This document shows positions 13,202 to 26,145 of a stretch of DNA of 64,000 nt, in pieces. The position numbers and the translations under genes were made by a program. Source of the DNA: Typhlomys cinereus (Eukaryota > Chordata > Mammalia > Rodentia > Platacanthomyidae); contig JALPQD010000076.1 of the NCBI GenBank assembly GCA_023101885.1, positions 572,397-636,396 on the forward strand, given 5' to 3'. The first letter of the stretch is position 1. Each line of letters begins with the position of its first letter. The notes beneath the pieces were generated by a model that had not been told where the DNA came from, made no database searches, and was given only the letters and a program-made list of their open reading frames with translations.

Positions 13202-13585
13202 TGATGAGGGAAAGAAAACAGGAGGGGGAGAAAAAGAGAAAATAAGAAGAGGAAGGAGGAATAGGATGAAGAAGGAGGAGGAAAAGGAGGAGGAGGAGAA
13301 GAGATACGAAAGACAAAGGACAAAGGTGGGAAAAAGAAAAGAGGTGAGCAAGACAGAGGGAGACAAAGATGAGAGAGGAATAGAACAGAAAGGAAGGCAG
13401 AGGGAGAAAACAGAAGAATGAGACAGAAACAAAAATGAGAAAAACAGATGCAGTGATCACAGAGAGGGAGAAGGGGTGAGATAGATGAGACAGAATGAGG
13501 GAGAGAAAGGAGGGGGAAGGGAAGTAGATGAAGAAAGAGAGATTAAAAAGAGAGAAAAAAGATGAGAGTTCCTGACATGATAGGG
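13202..13585. repeat. Purine-rich (GGA/GAAA) tract
   Basis: About 380 bp dominated by A and G on the plus strand, with GGAGGA, GAGAAA and AGACAGA units. The long Ser/Phe/Leu-rich frames on the minus strand come from composition. Confidence 0.9.
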
Positions 13586-16251
13586 TGATTAAACATGTAA
13601 GATTTCATTTATTTCATGAGTAGATTTTGCTTCTTGGTAAAGACTATCCATAATGCTAACCCCAGAGATAAAGTCTTGTAGCTTCAAATGATTCTAAAGC
13701 AAGAAAGCTTCATTCCAGGGAGGCATTGGGTTTCAGAATCAGTACCTCAAGGGGTGATGATGGATTTCAGGTGCTGAAATGTTAATGTAAGATCACAAGA
13801 AATGAGTTGATAGCTCAGCCCAGGGAGTCCTGTAGCATTAATCTCCCCCATCTTTACTTTCCTAGCCTGTATAATGGAGATGGAAATGCCTTTCACCTTG
13901 GAGTGTTGTGTATGATCAATTAGAAATAAGTTTCATACCCTCTGGTGCCAAGTTTGCTGCTGTAAGTGTCCATGTCTCTCCCAGCATGGCATTTGCATGA
14001 AGGTTAATCTGTTTCAGGTATTTTACGTGACTGGGGATTGAAAAATGTCATTGTATAACTGCAGTAGCAAACATCTATCACATAAGGTAGACTAAAATAG
14101 CAATCCCTTTGAGAATTTCATTTCCTTTTATTTATGCTTGAGATTAATTTCCTTTTTCCATTCTTCACGTTCAATGAGAATGTCAGCTTTTGAATTCCAT
14201 AAAATGCTGTTGGACAATTCCTCATTTCCAATCTCGGTGTGATTACTTGTGGCAATATTCAAATACTTTCTGACTCATTATGTAATTCCAGTTACCAGAG
14301 AGAATAATGCTTCATTTGGTAAGTCCAGTTGAATGTTCGTGCTTGCTGTTCTAGTAGACACTGAAGGAAGAGGTAATAGACACCCATCCATCCATCCCTG
14401 GCTGGAGGCCTCAGATTATACAACTGTTCAGGTGTGTTTACTTCCCACCCCCAAGTCCCTTTTCCAGGCTCTTCTGTCAAGTTTCTGCGCTTTCAGCTTT
14501 TTTTTTTTTTGCTCAGCTCTACAGCTGGGTTCATATAGAACTATGCTGAGCCCAGCTCAGCTTACGTGGTTACTACTATCATTAAAAGCTCAGAACCCTT
14601 CTCTGGTGGGTTTTCCACCAAATAACAAGAGAACACAGAGCCTGCAGTTAGGACGGTGCACCAACCTCGACTCCTGTCAGCCCACTACCACCTTGGCCTG
14701 GCTACTGTATTCATTCCTCTTGAATTCAGCTGCTCAGGAACAAAGTAGGATATTCCCACCACCTTCACTCCTCACTCCTTGGCCTGACCTCTCTATGCTC
14801 TCTGGTAATATCCATGTAGAGATGTGTCAGATTTTTAACCACTGGGAGAAGGGTCCTGAGCCTCCAATAATAACCAGGTTCACTCTCTGAAATAGTCTTT
14901 CTATTTTCGTCTAATACATTTTCTGTCACTTCTCAATAAATCTAAACTCATACGCTCTTCCACGTCTAGCTTTGTCATTTCAATCTTGCTTTTCTAAAGA
15001 GCCAGCCAATTTTCTGACTGCTGGACTTTACATATTATTTAAAAGTCAGTGGTAAGCAGCACAAACAATAACAATGGTATGCATTTTGAATTAGCATTTC
15101 TAGGTACAATGCCAACCTTAGCACTTATGATCACATGGCCATGTGTACATCATTTTATCTTAGAAAAATATTAGTACAAAGGACTTTATTCCTCAATGGG
15201 TTGTTGAATATCACACATCTGCCAGTTGCAAAAGGTTTCAAACACATTTTAATTTTTGTGCTACTTTATGCAATTTATTTATTTATGCATTTGAATTTTG
15301 ATCATGGTCTAGTTTCTTGCCTTCAACTAAATCAGAAAATTTTAAAAGAAAAGGCCATGGTTTATGTACTGGACTCCTCAATGGCTTTAACAGCATGTAT
15401 TTGTTTCGTGCAATGCTTAACTCTGAAACTTAATGTAAAGATAAATATTTGGCAGTTTTGGTCTTATAAATATGAATAGAGGCATATTATGGGTCTATTT
15501 TAACTCAAACTCAAATCAAATTATTTAGGCATCCTGGAATAGACAAATTCTATCTGCCTAGAACTGGCCCAAAGAACTTTCAATTCACTTCCTTTTGAAG
15601 ATGGAATGAAAAGGAATGACAATTGTGTTCTAAAAATAACTGTCCAGTGTGTCCTTATAAACATGGGAAAAATTTATCAACTATAATTCAGTTCAAAAAT
15701 GATGAATATACTTTACTCATCCTTCATCTGTCACTGACCATGTGAAGCAGATAAAATCTTTGTGCAGAATAAGGAGATAGTTTGACCTTCAGGAGATAAA
15801 CATGTAAAATGAGATATTCAGGAGATCTGAAAACACTCAGACTAATAAAAGTCTTAGTCCAGTTCTCTTTGAACTTCAGTTGCTTTCTTGTCTTACATTC
15901 TGTTGGATATCCACTGTTCTTACAATAATTTTCAATATTGCCTGTAGGTAATTTGAGTTCAGTAGAAATAAGCTTTGATGCCTAATAGTTCCATGTCCCA
16001 CCCATGAAGAAAATATTTGTGAATCACTACCTATCTCAAGGAGAGAAAGAAAATAATAGATCAGTGGAAAAAGGATGAAAGCAGGAAGGGAAATTTGTAT
16101 CAGTTGAGAACGGAGGCTGCTGGAAGATACGATGCTGAACAGATAGATGCTCCATGCTCTGCAAAGTGGGGCTCTGCACTGGCAGAGACACTGACTGAAC
16201 TCAAGTTCCCAACCTCCACTCCCAAGTTTGACCAAATCCCAGAAGCACTGC
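13586..16251. other. Unassigned sequence
   Basis: No exon or repeat identified. The longest open frame outside repeats (14333-14890, plus, 185 codons) includes a T11 run and has no recognisable domain; I treat it as chance. Confidence 0.4.
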
Positions 16252-16606
16252 TGTCATGGTTTGAAATGTGTCCCCCAAAGTCTCACGTGTTTGGCAAAGT
16301 CATGGTACCTTGAGAGGTGGAGCCTTGCTGGAGGAAGGCAGTCACAAGGGATGGGCCTTGAAGTGGATTAGTCCCACCGTACCTCCAGGGGAAGTCTGCC
16401 TTTGCTGCAAACAGTCTGCAGCTCTCAGCTTCCAAGATATCTGTGGTGACTTAGCCTTTTCCAGCTTTGGCCAGCCAGCCATGCCACTTCTGCCATGAGA
16501 AACTACCTCCCCTCTGGAACTGTAAGCTGAATAAATCTCCCTTTCTCCCTTAAGTTTCTTGACTTTGGGTATTCTCTCACAGCAATAGTTAAGAGTAACT
16601 GTTACA
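16252..16606 (+). mobile_element. ORR1-like MaLR solo LTR
   Basis: It starts TGTCATGGTTTGAAATGTG and contains 'AGGTGGAGCCTTGCTGGAGG' and 'GGGATGGGCCTTGA'. The poly(A)-signal part is 'CTGAATAAATCTCCC', and it ends near 'CAGCAATAGTTAAGAGTAAC' and 'TTACA'. This is the order of rodent ORR1 LTRs. Flanking 5-mers ACTGC and ACCGC differ at one base, consistent with a 5-bp duplication. Confidence 0.85.
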
Positions 16607-16727
16607 ACCGCATAGCAGCTGCATGACCATTTACCACTCTCATGTCCTCTCTGACCTTCGGCTTCCTCTTGGTAAAATGCAAACGGCAGAGATTTTGTGA
16701 TAATCATATGCTGGGGTGACTTTGGGC

Positions 16728-17110
16728 TTTTTTTAAATAAATTTATCAAATTTACATTTTTTATATTCATGCTCCTTGCTTCCCTCATTCCTCCTCCCTT
16801 CTTTCCTTCCTTCCCTCCTGTTCCCACTCCATCCCTATGTGGGCCCAGTCTACTCACTTATATTCTCCTGTCCTTTGGTTCTATGGGTCTGTTCTCATGG
16901 GGTTCACGTCTCTGTGTCAGACAGAGGGGCCCTTCCGTGGGCGGCCCACTGATATGGGTACTCCCCTACCTCTGTCTGACCCCTTGCCCCTAAGGATCCT
17001 ACTGCCTGAATCTATTTCTCCTGAGATCCATGCCAGTCCATGGGGGCATGCTGACATGTTCACCACTGTGTTGGTCTGATGAGTTCAAGTCTCATTACCG
17101 TGAGCTTGGG
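16728..17110 (-). mobile_element. L1 3' UTR fragment, reverse
   Basis: A T-rich start is followed by a pyrimidine tract (CTCCTCCCTTCTTTCC) and then segments parallel to the other reverse L1 3' ends here ('CACTGTGTTGGTCTGATGAG', 'AAGTCTCATTACCGTGAGC'). It is 5'-truncated and has no coding part. Confidence 0.75.
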
Positions 17111-17132
17111 TCTTTACAGCATTCAGGCTAAC

Positions 17133-17215
17133 ACTGAGCCAGTGTAGAGCTCAGTGGTATTAGGTTGCCTAGCATGCTCAAAGTCTTGAGTTTTAATCTG
17201 GCACCAGAAAACATT
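17133..17215 (+). mobile_element. ID SINE
   Basis: 'TGTAGAGCTCAGTGGTATTA' and 'TTGCCTAGCATGCTCAAAG' match the BC1/tRNA-like ID head, followed by 'GGCACCAGAAAA'. It is an old copy. Confidence 0.75.
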
Positions 17216-17417
17216 AACAACTAGAATTAAGGTCAAGAGTCTGTTCATGAAGGCAGAATAACATGTAATTAAGATAATTTCAGTCCAGTCAGGGCACTCC
17301 TGTGTCAGGTCAGCTCAGTTTGAACTTCTTGGTTTTGGTGATCAGCCTTTTCCACACACCCCTGACACTTAGCATGGCATAGATCTTGCATTGGAACCTG
17401 CTGAAATTACTTTTCCT

Positions 17418-17807
17418 GTTGCTAATATGACAGGGCCAAAACAATGTAGGGGAACAAAGTGTTTCTTCTTTCTTTCAGTTGTCGGTTGTACTTCATCAGC
17501 ACAGCAGGAGAGCTCATAGCAACATCAGGAGCTGAGTGTTCTGGTCATACCATATCCACAGAAAGAGCTGACACAGGGACTTGCTTGCTCGCTCACATGC
17601 CTGTATGCAAAACCACCAAACCAACTCACTCTGTCTTATCCACTGTCCAGAGAATGGTCTCACCCGCCATGAGCTGGTTCTTCTGACGTCAATTATATAG
17701 TTGCCTACAGGCTTGTTCAGGCCTTGCCTAAAATACTAATTATTCACAGATATACCCAAAGGCTCAGCCTGCAACTGTCCAATTGGCCTCTACACTAACT
17801 GCCAAAG
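17418..17807 (-). mobile_element. MT-like MaLR LTR, reverse
   Basis: It shares layout with three other LTRs here (32.3, 45.3 and 59.4 kb): 'GTTGCTAATATGACAGG', 'CAGCAGGAGAGCTCATAG', then a run near 'AAAGGCTCAGCCTGCAACTG' and a remnant of the reversed start. Solo LTR, with degraded ends. Confidence 0.65.
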
Positions 17808-18188
17808 AACCTGTTTCATCAATAGCATCACTTGAATCTCAGTGCAACTCTACGATTGTCAGCCTGATGCAACCTCAGTCCCATAAACTGAGCATTGGCA
17901 TCCAGGGGTCAAGTGCTATGCTATACACACCAACCACGAGAGGTAAAATCTTACTCTTAAAACTTAGACATAAACAAGCACAAACAGGCATGCATCAGAA
18001 AGACATTTGTCTAAGTAAAATAAAAGAGGAAAATTTTCATATTCATTTATGACCCCAAATTCAATTAATTTATTTACACCCATCATGGACAAAGCCTAGG
18101 AATTGATCTCATGGTTTAGATCTTTGTATCTATCTATCAGTCTGTCTCTTTTAATCTTATTTGCCTTCTTCTGTCTGGCTGGCTGGTT
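17808..18188. other. Unassigned sequence
   Basis: Nothing recognised. Confidence 0.4.
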
Positions 18189-18336
18189 GGTTTTTGAGGC
18201 AGTAGCTTACATAGTCTAGCTACCTTCAAATTCAGTATGTAGCACAGAAGCTGTCCTTGAACTCCAGTAACTCTCCACTTAACTCTCGACTCCATCTCCC
18301 AAGTGTTGGGACCACAGGTGTGTGTCATATGACCAA
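18189..18336 (-). mobile_element. B1 SINE, reverse
   Basis: 'TTTTTGAGGCAGTAGCTTAC', 'CTTGAACTCCAGTAACTC' and 'CCCAAGTGTTGGGACCACAG' form a nearly full-length reversed B1 with substitutions. Confidence 0.85.
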
Positions 18337-18704
18337 CTTTCTACTTGCCAGTTCTGATGGTCTCTCTCCAATTATCTTTATGCACTGTCAATCATATGTA
18401 TCAGTGAATCTCCAATTTCTCATCAATTAAATGAAAGTTGTTTCCACTCCTTATAGAATGAAAACTCAATTTAATCATTGCATTTCACTAGCCATTACAG
18501 TCTCTAGCAAAAGATGGAAGTGTGGCAGAACACAAAAGGGGAGTTAAAGTATAATTAGACTTCATTCAATTACATTACAGTTTTTGTCCTGAACACAGGA
18601 AATTAGATATTGATTCCATAGCTAAATCACAAGACTGACTCTATAAATAAAAGAACTTCTAAAATTCTAATCTGATATACTGGTTAAAAGATGCTAAAAA
18701 TGGT
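18337..18704. other. Unassigned sequence
   Basis: Nothing recognised. Confidence 0.4.
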
Positions 18705-18911
18705 GGGCTGGATAGATGGCTCATGGGTTAAGACTGTGTCTCACAAGCAGAAGTTCCTGAGTTTGGATCCCAGATCCCATGTAAAAGTGCCAGGAGCAAA
18801 AGGCTGCAGACTGCACTTCCTGCCCTGGTGGGCAGAGCTGGGAAATCCCAGCACAAAGAAGCAATCCAGGATGATTCCCTTGGTCCTCCACAGGGACATA
18901 TGTGCCCTCTG

Positions 18912-18960
<49 letters not shown>

Positions 18961-18980
18961 TTGAATAAATAAATGAAGTT
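18705..18980 (+). mobile_element. B2-superfamily lineage-specific SINE (DIP-like)
   Basis: The head is GGGCTGGATAGATGGCTCAT, the B-box part is 'GAGTTTGGATCCC', the body is 'GGCAGAGCTGGGAAATCCC', and a CA run ends in TTGAATAAATAAAT. The flanks TAAAAGATGCTAAAAAT (left) and TAAAAGTGCTAAAAGT (right) are imperfect target duplications. It is more diverged than the 8.9-kb copy. Confidence 0.88.
18914..18957. repeat. (CA)n microsatellite
   Basis: About 22 uninterrupted CA units inside the SINE tail. Confidence 0.95.
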
Positions 18981-19544
18981 TAAAAGTGCTAAAAGTAAAA
19001 TGAAACCTAGGCTCATTCAGGGAAAATAATAAAGCATCCCCCAGCCAGCAAAAGTGCTATTTAAAATAACATTTCATTTACAGATTTATATTTTATTTTT
19101 GAAAAGAATATCTCTGCTAAGTAAACAGTTAGTGCAATATTTTTTAAAAGCACTTTCATTATCAAGGGGGCTTGTACCTTATTTTCTGTTTATTAATGCT
19201 GCATAGTCACTGAGAAGCCTCACTCTGACCATTATTTCCAGCTTAATCTTCAACACACCAAGGAAATAACCCCTAAAGAAATGAGCATAAGTTATGGTTT
19301 GAAAATAAAATGGTAATATTTTAACTTGGGCTTTTTATTTTATTTGTTATTTTATGTCTCTTTAACTTACATTGCCTCCCAGAAACTATTTTTTCCTGCA
19401 AATTGGATAATTAGAACATGAATTCATCTTCATCTTTGCACACACATAGGACTATCCATTACTAAGAAGAGAAAAATATTTTTCTCCTTTGTCTCAGTTC
19501 AGTGTCCTCTACTGTGATACAAAATTTCACTGCAATAACCTCGT
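18981..19544. other. Unassigned sequence
   Basis: After the right target duplication nothing is recognised. Confidence 0.4.
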
Positions 19545-19632
19545 TGGGTCTGGGAATGTGACTTAGTGGTAGAGCATTTGACTTGCATCTGAGGCCTAGA
19601 GCCCCATACCTATCCCTGGAAAAATAAAAGTA
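19545..19632 (+). mobile_element. ID SINE
   Basis: 'GGGTCTGGGAATGTGACTTA', 'GTGGTAGAGCATTTGACTTG' and 'GAGGCCTAGAGCCC' match the ID/BC1-like tRNA-derived head, followed by an A-rich tail (GGAAAAATAAAAG). Confidence 0.8.
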
Positions 19633-20223
19633 ATGGAGACTCATTCTGAAAGCAATGAAAGAACCATTAGAGGATGGTAAGACAATGACTCTAATTTCCT
19701 CACAGACGTTTGTATGATGACTCTAATTTCTTGACAGTTATATAGAATTCAGTCAGAATGTTTACTCTGCCAGTTTGAGAGTTCTTTGTGATAGAAAGCA
19801 AACAGATTCTGCTCTGGGTCCTAGAAAACTGAGCAAAGTAAACTCAGTAGGTAAGCTTCCTTTTTCATCAGACTGTTTTTCTGAGACTCAACCCTGTACC
19901 TTCCATAAAAATCCACTGTCATCACTAACGCTGTGAGTAGCCAGCCAGTCCTTGGTCTGTGAGACCTTCAGAGATATTAACCATGCTACTGAGTAAGTAA
20001 AAGGGAAGAGTAGAATGAAGGTAACATTCTAACTTAACATGTTGTAAATAAATTAACATGCATCTTTCCTTTCTCAATCTACTAGGCCACTGATACATAT
20101 TTAAAAGTCTTTTGATAATTCTAAAAGCAATGGATTTACAATATTTAATATGATTTCTTCCCACTTTCCCACGGTGGCTTTAAAGTCCCAGGGGTGTTCT
20201 TTCTATACAGGATTGAAAACATA
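19633..20223. other. Unassigned sequence
   Basis: Nothing recognised. Confidence 0.4.
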
Positions 20224-20580
20224 TGCCATGCCTTGTATGTGGAATGTTTCTCTCCTTGGCTTTATGCTTGAATGCCTGATCCCTACCTGATGGCATTGTT
20301 TGGGGAGTCTTTGAAAAGAGACTCTTGCTATTGGAAACACTTTATTGGGGGTGGGCCTTAAGGTTGTTCTAGCATGGCCTTATTTCTTGTCCTCCGTCTC
20401 TGCTTCCCTAGGGCAGATGCACTGTGACCTCCAGCCTGCTGCTCCTGCCACATGCTTTTCCTTCCTCATCATGATGGACTATGCCTTTTGGAGCTGCAAA
20501 CCAAAACAAACTCTCTCTCCCTTCAGTTGCTTTGTCAGAGTTTTCTCTTTTATCATAACAATAAGAAAGAGAAATTAACA
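20224..20580 (+). mobile_element. ORR1-like MaLR solo LTR (old)
   Basis: 'GGGTGGGCCTTAAGG', 'ATCATGATGGACTATGCC', 'CAAACCAAAACAAACTCTC' and 'CAGTTGCTTTGTCAGAG' follow the order of ORR1. The start is diverged. Confidence 0.75.
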
Positions 20581-21702
20581 ATGTATGATTGATAGTGTTT
20601 TTAATATTTACAGTACTTAACATCTTTTCTAACATGGAAAGCAGTATTTGAAAATATGTTATGTGCATAAAGTTATACTGGTATTCTTAAAACATTTGTT
20701 ATTTTCTTTTAAAAAGCAGAAAAAAACTGAGGTTTATTCAATGGGACCATAGACGAGATCCACCGGCATCTTCCCCTATAATCCATCTTCCTGATCTTTT
20801 AAATGTTTTAAGCTAATCTTTAAATTATATACACAAGCATGAAGACTGTACATATTTATGGGTATCAGGATGATGTTTCATTGCATGTACTGTGTAATGT
20901 TCAAATCAGAGTAAATATGGTTAACTCCTCAAATGTTTTTTGCTTATTTATAGTAAAATCTTTTCCCCTAACTTTTTAAAATATATAGTACATGACTGTG
21001 ATGTATAGTTACTCTGATGTTCAGTAACATTCTGGAACTACTTTCCTCTGTTAGTTGTAATTGGTATTCATTAATCAAGTTCTCTCCTTCCTACCTAGCA
21101 CTAATAATAATATTTAGCTACCTTTTTATCATTTGATATTAGATACATGCCTAGCTACCTTGGTAACTAATGAGGGTTTCCTGGGAAGGTGAAATCAGAG
21201 TAGCATATTCCTCAAATGACGTGATTGTATCAAAAGCAAGAGTATAATATTTACGCGGTACACGCCGAGTCATGAGTGCTGACAGCCTAGAGACTTCTGA
21301 TCACGTCCTGAGAGCAACTTCACCAGATGGCTCTTCTTGGTTCAACTCTTCAGTCACCCATCACCACCCTGATGAAATATCACGACTTTGCTGTCAAAGT
21401 ATAACCCTGCTGTGTCAACTTCAAATGTGAAGCTTTTGTTGACTCCACAGCACGTGGGAGCAAGGATCACCCTCAGATGAACAAGCATTGATTCCTTTAT
21501 GTAATGTCAGTGTTGATCTATTGAATTTTAAAAGAAACGGTGAATCAAGACTGAGGAAGAAAGTGTCTCTTCATGAAGCACAATAAGTCAAGAGTCATTG
21601 CATTTGCAAATAGAGCAGCAGGCAGTTATATGTGTACTGTAACTGTCCTTATATCTTGTAATCTTGTATTACAAGTATCTTGTAAGATACTTCAGCAAAC
21701 AT
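20581..21702. other. Unassigned AT-rich sequence
   Basis: No gene or repeat recognised up to the left duplication of the large L1. Confidence 0.4.
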
Positions 21703-22758
21703 ACACTTAATAATTTTTTAAAGTTTCCTTGTATTTCATTACTTCCACTCATACAAAGTTGATAAGTACACCATTCCCCTCCCTCCCTCCACCCTGGATC
21801 CCCTTTTCTCTTTCCCCTTTTCCCCTTCCTTTCCCCCCCTTACTCCCTTTCTCCCAGTGCCCCTTCCCCTCCCTCCCTGGAGCATCCTTTAGTGTGCATG
21901 TTAAATTTCCCTCTGGGTCCTCCTCTCTGATGAGGTGTAAGGACTCAGTAGGATCGTCTAGAGCAATTTTTTTGTGTTCTCCTTTAGTATAGGAACACTA
22001 TTGAGGCTGTTAATCCCTTGCCTCTAAGAATCCTAGTGCCTTTGACCCATGCTAGACTTTGAGGGGTCAATGATATGTTGGTCATTTATCAGGTCATGCA
22101 AACTCCTATTATGATTACTTCAGCCCTAACTTGTATGGAGTATCTTGCATATCGTTGCTTCTCTCCATCTTTAGGCTCTTACAATCTTAATGCCCCCCTT
22201 CTGCAAATTTCCCTGAACTTTAGGATGGGGAGAGATTAAGCTGGCCTGGTGCCAGGTGGTTGATGTAGAGTCTCTGATTTTCTGAATTATGGTTTGTTGA
22301 TTTTTTTTCAGTTTTGCTGCTCCTCATCACCCTTAACTCCATCCTGATGGGTACTGGATGTCACTCCCTGGCCAGAAATAAAAAGCTGTTAAAATAGAGT
22401 CTTATTATAAGAGTACATTCAAAGGTAGATGGAATAAGAGTAGGAGACTATGGGGAAGGGGGGTCAGTCTTCTATTTTCAAGAAGGTTACCTTCTATGTG
22501 CCAGACTATATGCCCTCTCTTTCTGGTGAGATCATATCCCATCAGTTGCAAGTGACCAGGAAGGAAAGTCTGTGAGTTTAACCAGATGTCTCATTATTTA
22601 CTTGCATTCCTTGATGGTGACTTATTTTTCTCTGCTGTACCATGATCCCCTCTCTCCTTGTTGCTGGCAGAGCCCTCCTTCCTCTTCCCTTCTGTTTATA
22701 ATCTTTGCAAGGTATTACAGAGATTTATCTTTGAGTGTGTCTCTAAGTGGGTTTGGTA

Positions 22759-25700
22759 CTAGGATCCACCTATTAGGGAGTACATACGGCACTTAATTTT
22801 CTGTGTATGCGATAATTCACTCAATATAATTTTTTCTAATTCCATTCATTTCCCAGAATATTTCATTTAATTCATCATTTTTGATGGCTGAGTAGCATTC
22901 CATTGTATAAATGTATCACATTTTCCTTATCCACTCGTCAATTGTTGGACATTTGGGATTCCATGACTTTGCTAATGTAAACTGTGCTGCTATGAACATG
23001 GTTGTGCTTGTGCTATCGAGGGGGATTTGCTGTATGGGGGATTATTCCCAAAAGTGGAATAGCAGGGTCATATGGCATTTCAATCCTTAATTTTTTAGGA
23101 ATCTCCAGACGGTGCACCAGAGTAGTTCTATGAGCCTGCATTCCCACCAGCAATGTAGGCGAGTTCCCCTCTCCACATCCTCTCCAGCATTTGGTGTTGT
23201 TTGTATTGTGGATTTTTGCCATCCTGACCGGGGTGAGATGATGTCTCAGGAAGGTTTTGATCTGCATTTCCCTGATGGCTAAGGATGTGGAGCATTTTTT
23301 AAGTATTTGTTAGACAATTCAATTTCCTCCCTGATAAAGTTTCTTTTAAGTTCCAAGGCCCATTTTTTAATGGGCCATTTGTTTCCTTGGTGTTCAGTTT
23401 TCTAAGATCTTTGTGCACTCTGGATAATAGAGTTCTATCAGATATGTGGTTAGTGAAGATTTTCTCCCATTCTGTGGGTGCCTTTGTGCTGGAGTTACAA
23501 TCTCTTTATCTGAACAGAAGCTCTTTAATTTCATAAGATCCCATCTGTTGAGTGTTGGTTGTAGTGACTGTGCTATTGAATGTCCGTTTAGGAACTGTTG
23601 GCCTAGCCCAATCAGCTCGAGGGAGTTCCCTATCCTTTCAACTATGGTTTTTATAGTCTCTGGCCTGATATCAAGGTCCTTGATCCATTTGGAATTAAGT
23701 CTTGTACATGGTGACAAGTATGGGTCCAGTTTTAATATTCTGCATGTGGATATCCCCTTTTGCCAGCACCATTTGTTGAAGATGCTGTTCTTTTTCCATT
23801 GGATTTTTTGGGGCCCTTTGTCAAAGATCAAATGGCTGTAATTGTGTGAGCTTATATCTGGGTCTTCAACCCTTATCCATTGATCTGTGTGTCTATTTTG
23901 GATCCAGTACCAGGCTGTCTTTATAACTATGGATTTGTAGTATAGACTTAGGTTTGGTAGGGTAATACCTCCAGCAGTGTTTTTGTTACTCAGGATTGCT
24001 TTTGCTATCCTGAGTCTTTTGTGCCTCCATATGAATTTTGAGATTGTTTGGTCAACTTCTTTAAAGAATTGCTTTGGGATTTTAATTGGTATAGCATTGA
24101 ATCTGTATATTGCCTTTGGTAGGATGGTCATTTTTATGATATTGATTCTGCCAATCCAGGAACATGGGAGGTCTTTCCACCTTCTGGTGTCTTCTGCAAT
24201 TTCTTTCTTTAGGGTTTTAAAATTTTCATTGTAAAGGTCTCTTACTTCCTTGGTTAGGTTTTATACTAAGGTATTTCATTTTTTTACGGGCTATAGTAAA
24301 TGGGATTGTTTCTCTCGGGGCTTTTTCCCTTCTTTCATTCTGGGCATATTGGAAGGCCACTTATTTTTGTACATTTTTTTTGTATCCTGCCACCTGCTGA
24401 TTAGTTCCAGGAGTTTCCTGGTGTTTTTAGGATCACTAAGATATACGATCATGTCATCTACAAATAGAGATAACTTGACTTCTTCCTTGCCTATTTGAAT
24501 CCTTTTTATTTCCCTTTCTTGTGTTATGGCTTCAGCTAAGACTTCAAGTACAATATTGAATAGAAGTGGTGAGAGTGGACAGCCTTGTCTAGTTCCTGAT
24601 CAAAGCGGGAATGCTTAAAGTTTTTCTCCATTGAGTATAATCCTTACTGTTAGCTTGGTGTATACAGCTTTTATTATATTGACAAAGGATCTTTCCATTC
24701 CAATGGTCTCTAGGGTTTTGATCATAAAAGGCTGTTTGTTGGATCTTGTTAAAAGCTTTTCCTGCATCTGTTGAGAGTATCATGTGGTCTTGAATTTTGG
24801 ACTGGTCTATATGGTGAATTACGTGTATTGATTTGCATATGTTGAACCAACCTTGTGTGCCTGGATGGAATAAAGCCTACTTGATCCCCATGAATGATCT
24901 TTTTGATATGTTTTTTAATCCGATTTGCTAAGCCTCTGTTGAGAATCTTTCCATCTGTGTTCATCAAAGAGATTGGCCTATAGTTTTCTTTTTTAAGTGT
25001 ATCTTTATTAGGTTTTGGGATTAAGACGATATTAGCTTCATAGAAAGAAGTTGGAAGTGTTCCTTCCTTTGCTATTTGATGGAACAGTTTAAGGAGTATC
25101 AGTGTTATTTGTTCCTTAAATATCTGGTAGAACTCTGTGCTGAATCAATCTGGTCCAGGACATATTTTGGTGGGAAAATTTGAGATTACTTCATCAATTT
25201 CCTCATATGTTATAGGACTATTCAAATAATTCAAAACCTCCTGATTCAATTTCAGTAAGTTGTGCTTACTTAGGAATTCATCCATTTCTTTGTGTTGTCA
25301 AATTTCACTGATCATAAGTTTTTGAAATATGAAATTATAATATTCTGAATTTCTTGGATATCTGTAGTGGTAATTCCATTTTCATTTCTAATTTTCTTAA
25401 TTTGTGTTTTCTCTCTCTTGCTTTTGGTTAATTTAGCTAGGGGTGTATCAATCTTCTTGATTTTTTTCAAAGAACCAGCTTTTTGACTGGTTGATTTTCT
25501 CTATCATTTTCCTAATCTCGATTTCAGATATTTCTCCCCTTATTTTGCTAATCTCCTTTCTTCCTCTGCTTTTGGGATCAGATTGTTCTAGTGTCTCTAA
25601 AGCTTTAATCTGCATTGTTAAGTTATTTATTTGTTATGTTTCCATTTTTTGATGTAGGAATTAAGAGCTATGAACTTACCTCTTAGGATAGCTTTAATAG

Positions 25701-26145
25701 TGTCCCAAAGATTTTGATATGTTGTATTTTCATTATTATTCGCTTCCAGGAAATCTTGAATTTCCTTCGTAATTTCTTCCTGAATCCAATTCTCATTGGG
25801 CATCATAGTGTTTAGTTTCCAGTTAGTGTATTTTCTGTTGTTTGTTGTGTTGCAGATGTCAAGCTTTAGACCATGGTGGTCTGATAGGGTACAGGCTAAA
25901 ATTTCAACTTTCCCGTATATGTGGAGATTCGTTTTGTGGCCCAATATGTGATCTATTTTGGAGAAAGTTCCGTGTGCTGCTGAGAAAAATGTATATTCTT
26001 TGGTGCGTGGATGAAAAGTTCTATAGAAATCTGTAAGGTCCATTTCTTTAAGGGCTTGATTAAGTTCCAAAGTGTCACTGTTAAGCTTTTGACCTGTTGA
26101 TCTATCTATCTATTTTGGCTATATCTGTTTGGGGTACAGATTGCC
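22759..26145 (-). pseudogene. L1 ORF2 remnant (endonuclease / reverse transcriptase)
   Basis: L1 ORF2p makes the nick and the cDNA in target-primed reverse transcription. Visible pieces: the C-terminal end of the endonuclease domain, with the SDHH motif near 25867 and the 'FFSAAHGTFSKIDHILG' block (frame 25627-26070); reverse transcriptase blocks at 24589-24967 ('[20 protein letters not shown]'); an FVDD active-site motif at 24453-24464, where FADD is usual in L1; a long 245-codon frame at 23394-24131 ('FIWRHKRLRIAK', 'GGITLPNLSLYYKSI'); and the C-terminal part at 23013-23267. The natural stop appears to be at 22759-22761, after a 'SLIGGS'-type end. Roughly the first 165 residues of the endonuclease are absent. 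Multiple stops and frameshifts inactivate it. Confidence 0.92.

Noticed and set aside
14333..14890. 185-codon open frame, the longest outside repeats
   Set aside because: It spans a T11 run, has no recognised domain or repeat-free protein signature, and no splice or promoter context. Chance frames of this size are expected in 64 kb on six frames.
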